DNA of 64,000 bases, from the NCBI GenBank assembly GCA_958428365.1, contig CAUAFT010000007.1, positions 1-64,000 of the forward strand. The letters run 5' to 3'. This document shows, in pieces, positions 32,592 through 41,688 of this stretch (its first letter is position 1; each line of letters starts with the position of its first letter). The notes beneath the pieces were generated by a model, which ran no database searches, was not told the DNA's origin, and was given only the letters and a program-made list of their open reading frames with translations. The translations under genes and the position numbers were made by a program. Origin of the DNA: an uncultured Lachnospiraceae bacterium. GTDB taxonomy: Bacteria; Bacillota; Clostridia; Lachnospirales; Lachnospiraceae.

Positions 32592-33674
32592 ATGAGAACC
32601 TATTTAGTAACAGGGGGAGCCGGATTCATCGGTTCGAATTATATCCATTATATGTTCAAAAAATATGACAATGAGATCAGAATCATCAATGTGGATAAAT
32701 TGACCTATGCAGGAAATCTTGAGAATTTAAAAGATATAGAAAACAGAGAGAACTACACCTTCGTGAGGGCAGACATCTGTGACAGTGAGAAGATCAACCG
32801 GATCTTTGAGGAGAACGACATCGACCGGGTGGTTCATTTTGCGGCGGAGAGCCATGTGGACAGAAGTATCAAGAACCCGGATGTATTCGTAAAGACGAAC
32901 GTGCTGGGTACTCTGGTAATGCTGAACGCGGCAAAGGCGGCATGGGAATTACCGGATGGAACCTTCAAGGAAGATAAGAAGTTCTTACATGTTTCTACGG
33001 ATGAGGTATACGGTTCTCTGGAGGATGACGGAACTTATTTCTATGAGACGACCCCATATGATCCCCACAGTCCGTATTCCGCAAGTAAGGCTTCCTCAGA
33101 TTTCTTAGTGAAGTCCTATATGGATACTTACAAATTCCCGGCGAACATCACGAACTGTTCTAACAATTACGGACCGTATCAGTTCCCGGAGAAACTGATT
33201 CCATTAATTATCAACAATGCATTACAGGGAAAAGACCTTCCGGTATATGGAGATGGAAAGAACGTCCGCGACTGGCTGTATGTAGAAGATCATGCCAAGG
33301 GAATCGACATGGTACAGGAGCAGGGCAGACTCTTTGAGACCTACAATATCGGCGGTCACAATGAAAAACAGAATATTCAGATCATTCATATTATTTTGGA
33401 TACGCTTCAGGAGATGCTCCCGGAGGGAGATCCGAGAAAAGAGCTGGTAAGCGAGAAGCTGATTAAGTATGTGACGGACCGCAAGGGTCACGACAGACGT
33501 TATGCCATCGCACCGGACAAAATCAAAAAAGAGGTAGGCTGGTATCCGGAGACCATGTTTGAAGAAGGGATCAAAAAGACGATCCAGTGGTTCTTCGAGA
33601 ATGAAGAGTGGATGAAGAATGTTACCAGCGGAGATTACCAGAAATATTATCAGGATATGTACAGCGGCAAATAG
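32592..33674 (+). CDS. rfbB: dTDP-glucose 4,6-dehydratase
   Basis: Second step of dTDP-rhamnose synthesis. 360 residues. VTGGAGFIGSNYIHYM at residue 6, AAESHVDRSI near 84, HVSTDEVYGSL near 135, catalytic YSASKASSDF near 165, NCSNNYGPYQFPEKLIPL near 190. AAAGGAGG precedes ATG 32592. rfbA follows; the dehydratase product also feeds dTDP-4-amino sugars, relevant to the aminotransferase at 36392. Confidence 0.96.
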   Translation: MRTYLVTGGAGFIGSNYIHYMFKKYDNEIRIINVDKLTYAGNLENLKDIENRENYTFVRADICDSEKINRIFEENDIDRVVHFAAESHVDRSIKNPDVFVKTNVLGTLVMLNAAKAAWELPDGTFKEDKKFLHVSTDEVYGSLEDDGTYFYETTPYDPHSPYSASKASSDFLVKSYMDTYKFPANITNCSNNYGPYQFPEKLIPLIINNALQGKDLPVYGDGKNVRDWLYVEDHAKGIDMVQEQGRLFETYNIGGHNEKQNIQIIHIILDTLQEMLPEGDPRKELVSEKLIKYVTDRKGHDRRYAIAPDKIKKEVGWYPETMFEEGIKKTIQWFFENEEWMKNVTSGDYQKYYQDMYSGK

Positions 33675-33749
33675 AAGGACAGAAAGGCGAAGGATTCAGT
33701 ACTTCGTCTTTCTTGCGTGAAAAGAAAAAGTGAAAAGGAGGATATTTTC

Positions 33750-34628
33750 ATGAAAGGAATCATCTTAGCAGGCGGAGCGGGAACCAGACTCTATCCGTTG
33801 ACAAAAGCAATCTCAAAACAGATTATGCCGGTTTATGACAAACCGATGATTTATTATCCACTGTCCACGCTGATGTTAGCAGGGATCAGAGAGGTGCTGA
33901 TTATTTCCACGCCGAGGGATCTTCCGGTGTTCAAGGAGTTATTGGGAAGCGGCGAACAGCTTGGAATGCGTTTTGAATATGCGATCCAGGAGGAGCCGAG
34001 AGGACTGGCGGACGCCTTTATTATCGGAGAGGAGTTCATCGGTAAGGATGCGGTTGCATTGGTGTTAGGCGATAATATTTTCTATGGACAGAGCTTTTCA
34101 AAGGTACTTAGGAGTGCAGCAGAGCGTACCGAGAGTCAGCCGGGAGCGACGATTTTTGGCTATTATGTAAAGGATCCGAGAGAGTACGGTGTGGTGGAGT
34201 TTGACGAGAATGGAAAGGCATTGTCCATCGAGGAAAAACCGGAAAACCCGAAGTCTAATTATGCGGTTCCGGGACTTTATTTTTATGATAACGACGTAGT
34301 GGAGATTGCAAAGAATGTAAAACCTTCCGCCCGCGGCGAGATCGAGATCACCAGTGTGAATAATGAGTATTTACAAAGGGGAACGCTGTCTGTTGAGACC
34401 CTGGGACGTGGATTTGCATGGCTGGATACGGGAAATCATGATATGCTCCTTGCGGCAGCGGATTTCGTATCGGCGTTCCAGAAGCGTCAGGGACTTTATA
34501 TCTCCTGTATAGAGGAGATCGCTTATAAGCGTGGATTTATTGACGCGGAGCAGTTGAAGAAGTTGGCAGAACCTCTGCTGAAAACAGAGTATGGTCAGTA
34601 TTTAATGGATGTTGCGAATGGGCTGTAA
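33750..34628 (+). CDS. rfbA: glucose-1-phosphate thymidylyltransferase
   Basis: First step of dTDP-rhamnose synthesis. 292 residues starting MKGIILAGGAGTRLYP, with SKQIMPVYDKPMIYYPLS near residue 24, VLGDNIFYG near 108 and GRGFAWLDTGNHD near 219. ATG 33750 has AAGGAGG upstream; the longer frame from 33717 has no ribosome site. rfbC is not adjacent but lies 27 kb downstream. Confidence 0.96.
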   Translation: MKGIILAGGAGTRLYPLTKAISKQIMPVYDKPMIYYPLSTLMLAGIREVLIISTPRDLPVFKELLGSGEQLGMRFEYAIQEEPRGLADAFIIGEEFIGKDAVALVLGDNIFYGQSFSKVLRSAAERTESQPGATIFGYYVKDPREYGVVEFDENGKALSIEEKPENPKSNYAVPGLYFYDNDVVEIAKNVKPSARGEIEITSVNNEYLQRGTLSVETLGRGFAWLDTGNHDMLLAAADFVSAFQKRQGLYISCIEEIAYKRGFIDAEQLKKLAEPLLKTEYGQYLMDVANGL

Positions 34629-34680
34629 GAATTATGAGATTTTTTTGAAATACCATGGGTTTATAAGGGAGTGACGGGAT

Positions 34681-36384
34681 ATGCTGAAACGTCCACTGGC
34701 AATCGGTGTAGACGATTTTGAAAAAATCATTACAAAAGAATATTATTATGTGGACAAGACACTCTTGATAAAAGAACTTCTGGATAAAAAGGGTGAGGTC
34801 AATCTGTTCACACGCCCAAGACGTTTTGGCAAGACCTTAAATTTGAGTATGCTGCGTTACTACTTTGAGAATACCGGAGATGAAGAGAAGAACCACAAAA
34901 ATGCGGATCTTTTCTCCGGACTTGCGATAACGGATGCAGGAGAGAAGTATACGAAGGAAATGGGGCAGTACCCGGTCATTATGTTGACCTTGAAATCTGC
35001 AAAACAGCCTTCCTGGGAACTGGCATATCTTATGCTGAAGAGGCAGATTGCGGAAGAATTTTTTCGACATAAAGATATTATTGACAGACTGCCTGAAACA
35101 GAGGAACGTTACAGACGTATTATGAGTGAAAAGGCAGAAATGGGAAGTGTGGTAGATTCACTTGCCTTTCTGTCAAAATGTCTCTACCAGGCATATGGAC
35201 AAAAATGCATTATATTAATCGATGAATATGATGTGCCGCTGGAAAATGCTTATTTTACAGGCTTCTATGATGAGATGGTGGGATTCATCCGTTCTTTGTT
35301 TGAGTCGGCATTGAAGACGAATCCATACTTGGAGTTTGCAGTTATTACAGGCTGTCTGAGAATATCGAGGGAATCTATATTTACGGGACTGAATAATCTT
35401 AGAATCTATTCGATTCTGAGCGAGAATTATGATGAGTATTTTGGCTTTACGGAAGGTGAAGTGCTAACGATGCTGAAGTCCTATGACAGGGAAGGGAACA
35501 TCGACACGGTAAAGGAATGGTATGACGGTTACTGTTTTGGCGATGTAGAAGTATATAATCCATGGAGTGTCATCAATTATATGCAGGACATTATCACAAA
35601 CCCGGACAGCATACCGACTCCGTATTGGGCAAATACAAGCTCGAATAGCATTGTAAGAGAAATGGTGGAGAATGCCAGTGAAGAGGTAAGGGAAGAGTTG
35701 GAAGAACTCATCAATGGAGGAACCATTGAGAAACCGGTGCATGAGGACATTACCTATGACAGCATCCATGATACGGAGGATAATCTCTGGAATTTTTTGT
35801 TCTTCACCGGATATTTAAAAAAGATTTCAAGCCGTCTGGAAGAACCGAACCAGATCGTTACCATGGCAATTCCAAATACCGAAGTGATCTATATCTATGA
35901 GAATACGATTCGCAACTGGTTTGATAAGAAGAAGAGGGGGCTCAATATCTCGCCATTGTATGCGGCGATTGAAAATGGCGATACGGAGCAGATGGCAGAA
36001 GAGGTTTCCGGATTCCTGATGGAGACCATCAGTTTCTTTGACTATGGAGAGAGTTATTATCACGGTTTTCTGGCAGGACTTTTGCGGAATAACGGAAAAT
36101 ATCGTGTGATCTCCAATCGGGAGGCGGGCTTGGGAAGAGCGGATATTATCCTAAAAACTCCGCGGATCCGAAACGGAAAAGCCATCATCATGGAGCTAAA
36201 GACCGTGAAGAGCTACCACGATATGGAGAAGGGTTGCGAGGCGGCCATAAAGCAGATAGAGGAACAGAAGTACAGAGAAGAATTAGAGCAGGAAGGATAT
36301 CAGGATATTCTTTGTTATGGGATTTGTTTTTTCAGAAAAGAATGTCTGGTAAGCCGCCTATTATACAAAAAATCACAGGAGTAA
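34681..36384 (+). CDS. AAA-ATPase-like / DUF1703 PD-(D/E)XK nuclease-like protein
   Basis: 567 residues of a family abundant in gut anaerobes. N-terminal AAA-ATPase-like domain begins RPLAIGVDDFEKII with a P-loop-like RPRRFGKTLNLSM near residue 45 and LIDEYDVPLENA near 180. The C-terminal DUF1703 part contains GLGRADIIL and then IIMELKTVKSY, a D...ExK pattern of PD-(D/E)XK nucleases. Function is unproven; mobile-element or defence roles are suggested for relatives. It splits rfbA from the amino sugar genes, as an inserted cargo gene would. Confidence 0.82.
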   Translation: MLKRPLAIGVDDFEKIITKEYYYVDKTLLIKELLDKKGEVNLFTRPRRFGKTLNLSMLRYYFENTGDEEKNHKNADLFSGLAITDAGEKYTKEMGQYPVIMLTLKSAKQPSWELAYLMLKRQIAEEFFRHKDIIDRLPETEERYRRIMSEKAEMGSVVDSLAFLSKCLYQAYGQKCIILIDEYDVPLENAYFTGFYDEMVGFIRSLFESALKTNPYLEFAVITGCLRISRESIFTGLNNLRIYSILSENYDEYFGFTEGEVLTMLKSYDREGNIDTVKEWYDGYCFGDVEVYNPWSVINYMQDIITNPDSIPTPYWANTSSNSIVREMVENASEEVREELEELINGGTIEKPVHEDITYDSIHDTEDNLWNFLFFTGYLKKISSRLEEPNQIVTMAIPNTEVIYIYENTIRNWFDKKKRGLNISPLYAAIENGDTEQMAEEVSGFLMETISFFDYGESYYHGFLAGLLRNNGKYRVISNREAGLGRADIILKTPRIRNGKAIIMELKTVKSYHDMEKGCEAAIKQIEEQKYREELEQEGYQDILCYGICFFRKECLVSRLLYKKSQE

Positions 36385-36391
36385 GATACAA

Positions 36392-37594
36392 ATGGAGAGA
36401 AGAAATATTCCGTTTTCCCCGCCGGATATATCGGAAAGAGAAATTGAAGCAGCTGCAGAAGCTCTAAGAAGCGGGTGGATTACCACGGGACCGAAAACAA
36501 AATTATTTGAACAAAAGATTGCCGGGTACTGCCAGGTGGAAAAGGCGGTCTGTCTGAGTTCGGCAACAGCCTGTCTGGAGTCGATTCTTCGCTTGCTGGG
36601 AGTCGGCGAGGGAGATGAAGTCATAACCTCTGCCTATACTTATACGGCATCAGCCAGCCCGGTAGTTCATGTGGGAGCAAAACTTGTTTTAGTGGATACG
36701 GCAAAGGACTCTTTCCAAATGGATTATGATAAGCTGGAATCTGCCATCACGGAGAAGACGAAGGTCATTATCCCTGTAGATTTGGGCGGAGTCATGTGTG
36801 ACTATGATAAAATATTTGAAATCGTCGAAAGAAAGAAAAGCCTGTTCCATGCTGACAATGAATTGCAGGAAGCCTATGGAAGAGTCATAGTAGTTGCAGA
36901 TGGAGCCCATGCTTTTGGGGCAGGATATCATGGGAAAATGTGCGGTTCGGTTGCGGATTTTACCAGCTTTTCTTTTCATGCTGTCAAGAATTTGACCACA
37001 GCCGAGGGAGGAGCCCTGACCTGGAGACAGATTCCGGGGGTCGATGGGGAGGAGATTTACAAGCAATTTATGTTATTATCTCTTCATGGACAATCCAAAG
37101 ATGCCTTTCATAAAAATCAGCTCGGAGCCTGGGAGTACGACATCGTCTCTCCGGCTTATAAATGTAACATGACGGATATCATGGCTGCCATCGGGCTTGT
37201 ACAATTTGAGCGGTATCCGAAGATGCTGGACAGAAGAAAAGAAATGATTCTTCAGTATGACAGGTATTTTAAAGAATTGGGATTCGGAGTCCTGAATCAC
37301 AATATAGAAGATACTGAATCCAGCGGACATCTGTATCTGATGCGTATTCCAAGATATGAGGAGGAGCAGAGAAACGGGTTGATCGTAAGACTTGCGGAGC
37401 AGGGGATTGCGACGAATGTACATTATAAACCTCTGCCGATGATGACCGCTTATAAGAATCTGGGATTTCGGATAGAAGATTACCCGAACGCATATCGGCA
37501 GTATCAGAATGAGATTACTTTGCCGCTGCATACAAAGTTAACGGATGAAGAAATCAATTATATTATTCAAAAATTTGGAGAAGTATATGTATAA
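36392..37594 (+). CDS. DegT/DnrJ/EryC1/StrS sugar aminotransferase
   Basis: 400-residue PLP enzyme that aminates a nucleotide keto-sugar. The PLP lysine is in SFHAVKNLTTAEGGAL near residue 195; VVADGAHAFGAGYHG near 170 and VHYKPLPMM near 350 are family motifs. With rfbB product nearby, a dTDP-4-amino-4,6-dideoxyhexose is plausible; a UDP sugar is possible too. It overlaps the sugar transferase gene by eight bases. Confidence 0.88.
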   Translation: MERRNIPFSPPDISEREIEAAAEALRSGWITTGPKTKLFEQKIAGYCQVEKAVCLSSATACLESILRLLGVGEGDEVITSAYTYTASASPVVHVGAKLVLVDTAKDSFQMDYDKLESAITEKTKVIIPVDLGGVMCDYDKIFEIVERKKSLFHADNELQEAYGRVIVVADGAHAFGAGYHGKMCGSVADFTSFSFHAVKNLTTAEGGALTWRQIPGVDGEEIYKQFMLLSLHGQSKDAFHKNQLGAWEYDIVSPAYKCNMTDIMAAIGLVQFERYPKMLDRRKEMILQYDRYFKELGFGVLNHNIEDTESSGHLYLMRIPRYEEEQRNGLIVRLAEQGIATNVHYKPLPMMTAYKNLGFRIEDYPNAYRQYQNEITLPLHTKLTDEEINYIIQKFGEVYV

Positions 37595-38198
37595 GAAATA
37601 TATAAAACGAGGATTGGATATTGTCATTTCGGCTCTCATGATGCCTTTTTTTCTAATACTTTTCATCGTGGTTGCCCCATGTATCGTAATCAATGATTTT
37701 GGACCGGTATTTTATAATGCAAAACGTCTCGGAAAAGACGGAAAAGTATTTAAGATGTACAAGTTTCGAAGCATGAAGGTGAATGCTCCGGATCTGCGGA
37801 ATGAAGATGGGTCCACATTTAATTCGGAGAATGATATTCGTGTAACCGGAATAGGAAGAATTCTGCGGAAAACATCGCTGGACGAGGTACCGCAGATTCT
37901 GAATGTGCTGAAAGGGGATATGAGTATCGTCGGTCCGAGACCGGATCTGCCGGATGCCATGGAGCTATATTCGGATGAAGTAAAACAGAAGCTGGATGTC
38001 CTTCCGGGGATTACCGGTTTTAGCCAGGCGTATTTTAGAAATTCCTCTACTCTCAAGCAGCGGTTTGCAGGGGATGTATATTATGCGAAACATGTGTCCC
38101 TGTGGCTGGATATGAGTATTCTTGAGCAGACTATAAAAACAGTAGTGAGAAGAGATAATATTTATAGAAATGAAGGAGAAGGAAATGCGGATAGTTAA
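37587..38198 (+). CDS. undecaprenyl-phosphate priming sugar transferase
   Basis: 203-residue membrane-attached phosphoglycosyltransferase that loads the first sugar onto the lipid carrier. It starts MYKKYIKRGLDIVISALMMP with one re-entrant hydrophobic segment. YKFRSMKVNA, KTSLDEVPQILNVLKGDMS and GPRPDLP are family motifs. ATG 37587 overlaps the aminotransferase stop and has TTGGAG upstream; the earlier frame start is a shadow. Related to PglC/WcaJ short forms. Confidence 0.9.
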   Translation: MYKKYIKRGLDIVISALMMPFFLILFIVVAPCIVINDFGPVFYNAKRLGKDGKVFKMYKFRSMKVNAPDLRNEDGSTFNSENDIRVTGIGRILRKTSLDEVPQILNVLKGDMSIVGPRPDLPDAMELYSDEVKQKLDVLPGITGFSQAYFRNSSTLKQRFAGDVYYAKHVSLWLDMSILEQTIKTVVRRDNIYRNEGEGNADS

Positions 38199-38925
38199 GG
38201 ATCAGTTCAATAGTGAGATTTTCCAGATGCAAATGGGAAATGTGCTGTTGGAAGATGGAGAAGAGACAAAAAAAGAAGATTTTGCACAGTTACAAAACCT
38301 TGCAATGACAGAGGGCTATTCGCATATGACATTAAAGGTTCCATCCACAGACAAAGACGTGCTGAATCTGGCGCTTAAGGATGGATATATTCTGGCAGAT
38401 ACTCTGATAGAATATGTTTTTGATATGCAGAAGGCGCATTTGCCACAGATGGAACATAAGTGTACATTACATGACTGTAGGGCAGAAGAATTATCTGCAT
38501 TAAAGGAGATTGCGGGCAATTCTTTTGTGATTGATCGTTTTCATTCAGATGAGCATTTAGACAACAAATTATGTGATTTGTATTATGAAAAATGGATTGA
38601 AAATTCCTACCATGGTTTTGCGGAGAAAGTCATTGTCGCAGAATATAACGGAGAACCGGTTGGATTTACCACGGGCAAGACCTATGCGGATGACGAATAT
38701 GGTCATCTGGTATTGTCAGCAGTCTCAAATAAGTATCGCGGTATCGGAGTATATACCAGTATGATTCATGAGGGAATCTCATGGATGCTCCGGGAACATG
38801 GAGACTTGAAAGGCGTGATTGTCGGAACCCAGTTGGATAACATTGCAGTCCAGAAGGCATGGATTAAGCTGGGCTTTACTGTATATGACAGTATGTATGT
38901 ATTACAAAAATATATAGGAGATTAG
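38185..38925 (+). CDS. GNAT acetyltransferase (WecD-like)
   Basis: 246 residues. The C-terminal half has the GNAT acyl-CoA site region (AVSNKYRGIGVYTSMIHEG) and ends VGTQLDNIAVQKAWIKLGF, like TDP-fucosamine acetyltransferase WecD. ATG 38185 has AAGGAG eight bases upstream. Co-transcribed with the aminotransferase and priming transferase, it probably acylates the amino sugar. The acyl group is unknown; see the MaoC-like gene next. Confidence 0.82.
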   Translation: MRIVKDQFNSEIFQMQMGNVLLEDGEETKKEDFAQLQNLAMTEGYSHMTLKVPSTDKDVLNLALKDGYILADTLIEYVFDMQKAHLPQMEHKCTLHDCRAEELSALKEIAGNSFVIDRFHSDEHLDNKLCDLYYEKWIENSYHGFAEKVIVAEYNGEPVGFTTGKTYADDEYGHLVLSAVSNKYRGIGVYTSMIHEGISWMLREHGDLKGVIVGTQLDNIAVQKAWIKLGFTVYDSMYVLQKYIGD

Positions 38926-38926
38926 G

Positions 38927-39328
38927 ATGTTGGAATATACCGTTGGAATGAAGGAGCATTTCTCAAAAACCATATCGGAGAGTGACGTCTACCTTTTCGC
39001 AGGGATTACGGGAGATTTGAATCCCGCCCATGTAAATCAGCAGGAGGCAGAAGCAGGAATATTTGGAGAACGGATTGTACACGGAATCCTGGTGACCGGA
39101 CTGATATCGGCGGTTATTGGGATGAAGCTGCCGGGACCCGGAACAATCTATATGGAGCAGGATGCGAAATTCTTAAAGCCCGTAAGAATTGGAGATACGG
39201 TAACAGCAGAAATAACGGTGGAGGAGATTATCAACGTCGAGAAAAGGGTGCTGCGCCTTTTGACGGAGGCCTATAATCAGAAGGACGAAAAGGTGATTAC
39301 AGGATATGCGGTGGTAAAAGCACCATAA
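38927..39328 (+). CDS. MaoC-like hydratase (hot-dog fold)
   Basis: 133 residues. FAGITGDLNPAHVNQQEAE with the catalytic Asp/His pair, and RIVHGILVTGLISAVIG are MaoC/PhaJ-type enoyl-CoA hydratase motifs. It starts one base after the GNAT stop. A fatty-acid-type hydratase in a polysaccharide operon is unusual. It may supply a 3-hydroxyacyl-CoA for the GNAT enzyme; this is inference. Confidence 0.85.
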   Translation: MLEYTVGMKEHFSKTISESDVYLFAGITGDLNPAHVNQQEAEAGIFGERIVHGILVTGLISAVIGMKLPGPGTIYMEQDAKFLKPVRIGDTVTAEITVEEIINVEKRVLRLLTEAYNQKDEKVITGYAVVKAP

Positions 39329-39349
39329 GAGAAAGGAATAAGAAGAGAT

Positions 39350-40522
39350 ATGAGTGGTGTTGCGAAAAAACCGAAATATTTATTTCTTGCGAATGGGAAT
39401 AAGGACCAGGAACGCTATGAATCAAAAGCGGAATATGTTTTAAACAGTTTTATAAATATACCGGTGGAGACGGCTGAAAAGATGGGATATGAGGTATATG
39501 TGGGAGTCAATGCCAGATATGCCCGGAACATAACCTGTGACCATCCGAATGTAAAACTGAGGAATGTAGAAATATACAGAAACCCTTTTCATATCAGAGA
39601 AGTGTATAAATCCTACCGCAATGTAATGAATGTGCTGTCAGAGGGTGGATTTGAGGTTATTCATTGCAATACCCCAATAGGAGGCGTGCTGGGACGAATC
39701 TGTGGACGGCGTGCCGGTGTAAAAAAAGTAATCTATACAGCACATGGATTTCATTTTTTTAAAGGAGCGCCTCTTATAAACTGGCTCGTATATTATCCGA
39801 TAGAACGCATCATGGCACACAATACGGATGCGCTTCTTACCATGAACCATGAGGACTACAGACGGGCGAAAAAATTCCGGTTGAGAAGAAACGGTAAGGT
39901 CTATTATATACCGGGAGTTGGAATTGATTTAAAAGATTTTGAAAATATTGAAGCAGACAAAAAGCAGTTGAGGGAAAGCCTTGGATTAGCGGAAGATGAT
40001 TTTGTCCTGATTGACAGCGGAGATTTGGTGGCACGTAAGAATTATGAGATGGCAATACGAGTAGTGGCAGCGTGTCATGATAAAAAAGTTCATTTACTGA
40101 TTTGTGGTCAGGGGAATGAACTGGAAAAATTAAAAAAGCTTGCATCAGAACTTAAGATAGACAGACAGATACATTTCCTGGGATTTCGTACAGATATGAA
40201 AGAACTGTTGAAAATAGCAGATGCATTTTTGTTTACAACCTTGCAGGAGGGATTGCCAAGGTCGCTGATGGAGGCAATGGCGAGTGGTCTTCCGGTGGTG
40301 GGAACCAGAATCCGTGGAAATGTGGATTTGATTGATGAAAATGGCGGCTATCTGGTAGAAGTAAACGATATCAAAGGAGCTGCCGAAAAAGTCAAAATGT
40401 TAAAGAAAAGTCCTGAGAAAGCAAAACAGATGGGAGAATATAATAAAAAAAGAATAAAGAAATTCTCCAGCACCGTAGTGAGAACACGTATGGAAAAAAT
40501 ATATAAAGATATTGTTGAGTAA
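39350..40522 (+). CDS. GT4 glycosyltransferase
   Basis: 390 residues with the GT-B fold. YFLANGNKDQE-like start, ACGRRAGVKKVIYTAHGFHF-type region near 130, YIPGVGIDL near 185, and the nucleotide-sugar motif LQEGLPRSLMEAMASGLPVV near 300. Similar to EpsD/Cps1-type transferases. A ribosome site GAAAGGAA precedes ATG 39350. Confidence 0.87.
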   Translation: MSGVAKKPKYLFLANGNKDQERYESKAEYVLNSFINIPVETAEKMGYEVYVGVNARYARNITCDHPNVKLRNVEIYRNPFHIREVYKSYRNVMNVLSEGGFEVIHCNTPIGGVLGRICGRRAGVKKVIYTAHGFHFFKGAPLINWLVYYPIERIMAHNTDALLTMNHEDYRRAKKFRLRRNGKVYYIPGVGIDLKDFENIEADKKQLRESLGLAEDDFVLIDSGDLVARKNYEMAIRVVAACHDKKVHLLICGQGNELEKLKKLASELKIDRQIHFLGFRTDMKELLKIADAFLFTTLQEGLPRSLMEAMASGLPVVGTRIRGNVDLIDENGGYLVEVNDIKGAAEKVKMLKKSPEKAKQMGEYNKKRIKKFSSTVVRTRMEKIYKDIVE

Positions 40523-40539
40523 AGATGAGGGAACAGATT

Positions 40540-41649
40540 ATGCAAAAGGAACCAATCTATGTATTAGTGGTTGTCAGTCAAATGAACCGGGGAGGCTTAG
40601 AGAGCCGTCTGATGGATATTATCCGAAATTTGGATTTTAGCAGAGTTCAAATGGATATCTATACATATCGATTAGAGCCGGGGCTGATGGATGAAGAGGC
40701 AAAATCATATGGTTGCAAAATATATTATAACAAGCCATTAACACCGAAAAACATGTTTGGATATGTACATTATTTTGCAAAATTTTTAAGGGAGCATCCA
40801 GAGTATAAAATTGTCCATGCACACCAGGACGCATGGTGTTCCGTATTCTGTAAGGGGGCAAAACTGGCAAATGTGCCGATAAGGATTGCTCATTCACGAA
40901 CCGCAATATCTTCTATGAGTGTCAGCGATACGGTTAAAAATATCATTAGGATTCCTACCAGAAAGTATGCGACACATTTTTTTGCAGTATCTGATTTGGC
41001 AGGAGAATGGTTATTTGGCAAAAAAAATATGAAAAAGGGAAGGGTGGAAATCTGGCCGAATGCCATAGAGTGTCAGAAATATAAATTCAATGAAGAGAAA
41101 AGGGGAGAAAAAAGAAAAGAATTAAAGGTTGAAGATAAGCTGGTAATATTACATGTGGGGAATTTCACACCGCCGAAAAATCATGAGAGAATTCTTAAAA
41201 TATTTAAGACCATAAGCAGCCGGCGCAGCGATGCCGTTCTGATTTTGGCGGGAAGAGAGGATAATCCCAATATCCGGGTTCTTGCAGAAGAGATGCAGTT
41301 AGAAGACAAAGTACTCTTTTTAGGTACAAGGACAGATATCAATGAACTTTTGTGGGCAGCAGATGTATTCCTGTTTCCATCCGTTTTTGAAGGAATGCCG
41401 GGGGCAGTGATAGAGGCTCAGGCTTCAGGACTTCCATGCGTTATATCGAATGCAATCACCAGGGAAGTGTGTATCACTCCGGCAGTACGGCAGTTATCCC
41501 TGAAAAGAAGTGATGAAGAATGGGCATCAACAGTATTGAAGGCTCAGAAAACGGGAAGAATGGACACCTTGGATTTGATGAAAAAAGCCGGATATGACAT
41601 AGAGACATTGGTAGAAGAATTAACCCGGTTTTACGAAAGTGTAATTTGA
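40540..41649 (+). CDS. GT4 glycosyltransferase
   Basis: 369 residues. VVSQMNRGGLESRLMDIIRN at the N-terminus, RIAHSRTAIS near 120, GNFTPPKNHERIL near 205, FEGMPGAVIEAQASGLP near 290. Typical EpsF-like GT-B enzyme. ATG 40540 has GAGGGA upstream; ATG 40525, five codons earlier, does not. It is one of several GT4 genes in the locus. Confidence 0.87.
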   Translation: MQKEPIYVLVVVSQMNRGGLESRLMDIIRNLDFSRVQMDIYTYRLEPGLMDEEAKSYGCKIYYNKPLTPKNMFGYVHYFAKFLREHPEYKIVHAHQDAWCSVFCKGAKLANVPIRIAHSRTAISSMSVSDTVKNIIRIPTRKYATHFFAVSDLAGEWLFGKKNMKKGRVEIWPNAIECQKYKFNEEKRGEKRKELKVEDKLVILHVGNFTPPKNHERILKIFKTISSRRSDAVLILAGREDNPNIRVLAEEMQLEDKVLFLGTRTDINELLWAADVFLFPSVFEGMPGAVIEAQASGLPCVISNAITREVCITPAVRQLSLKRSDEEWASTVLKAQKTGRMDTLDLMKKAGYDIETLVEELTRFYESVI

Positions 41650-41688
41650 ACAGACTATGAAGATATGAGATAAACAGAGGAGACAGAG

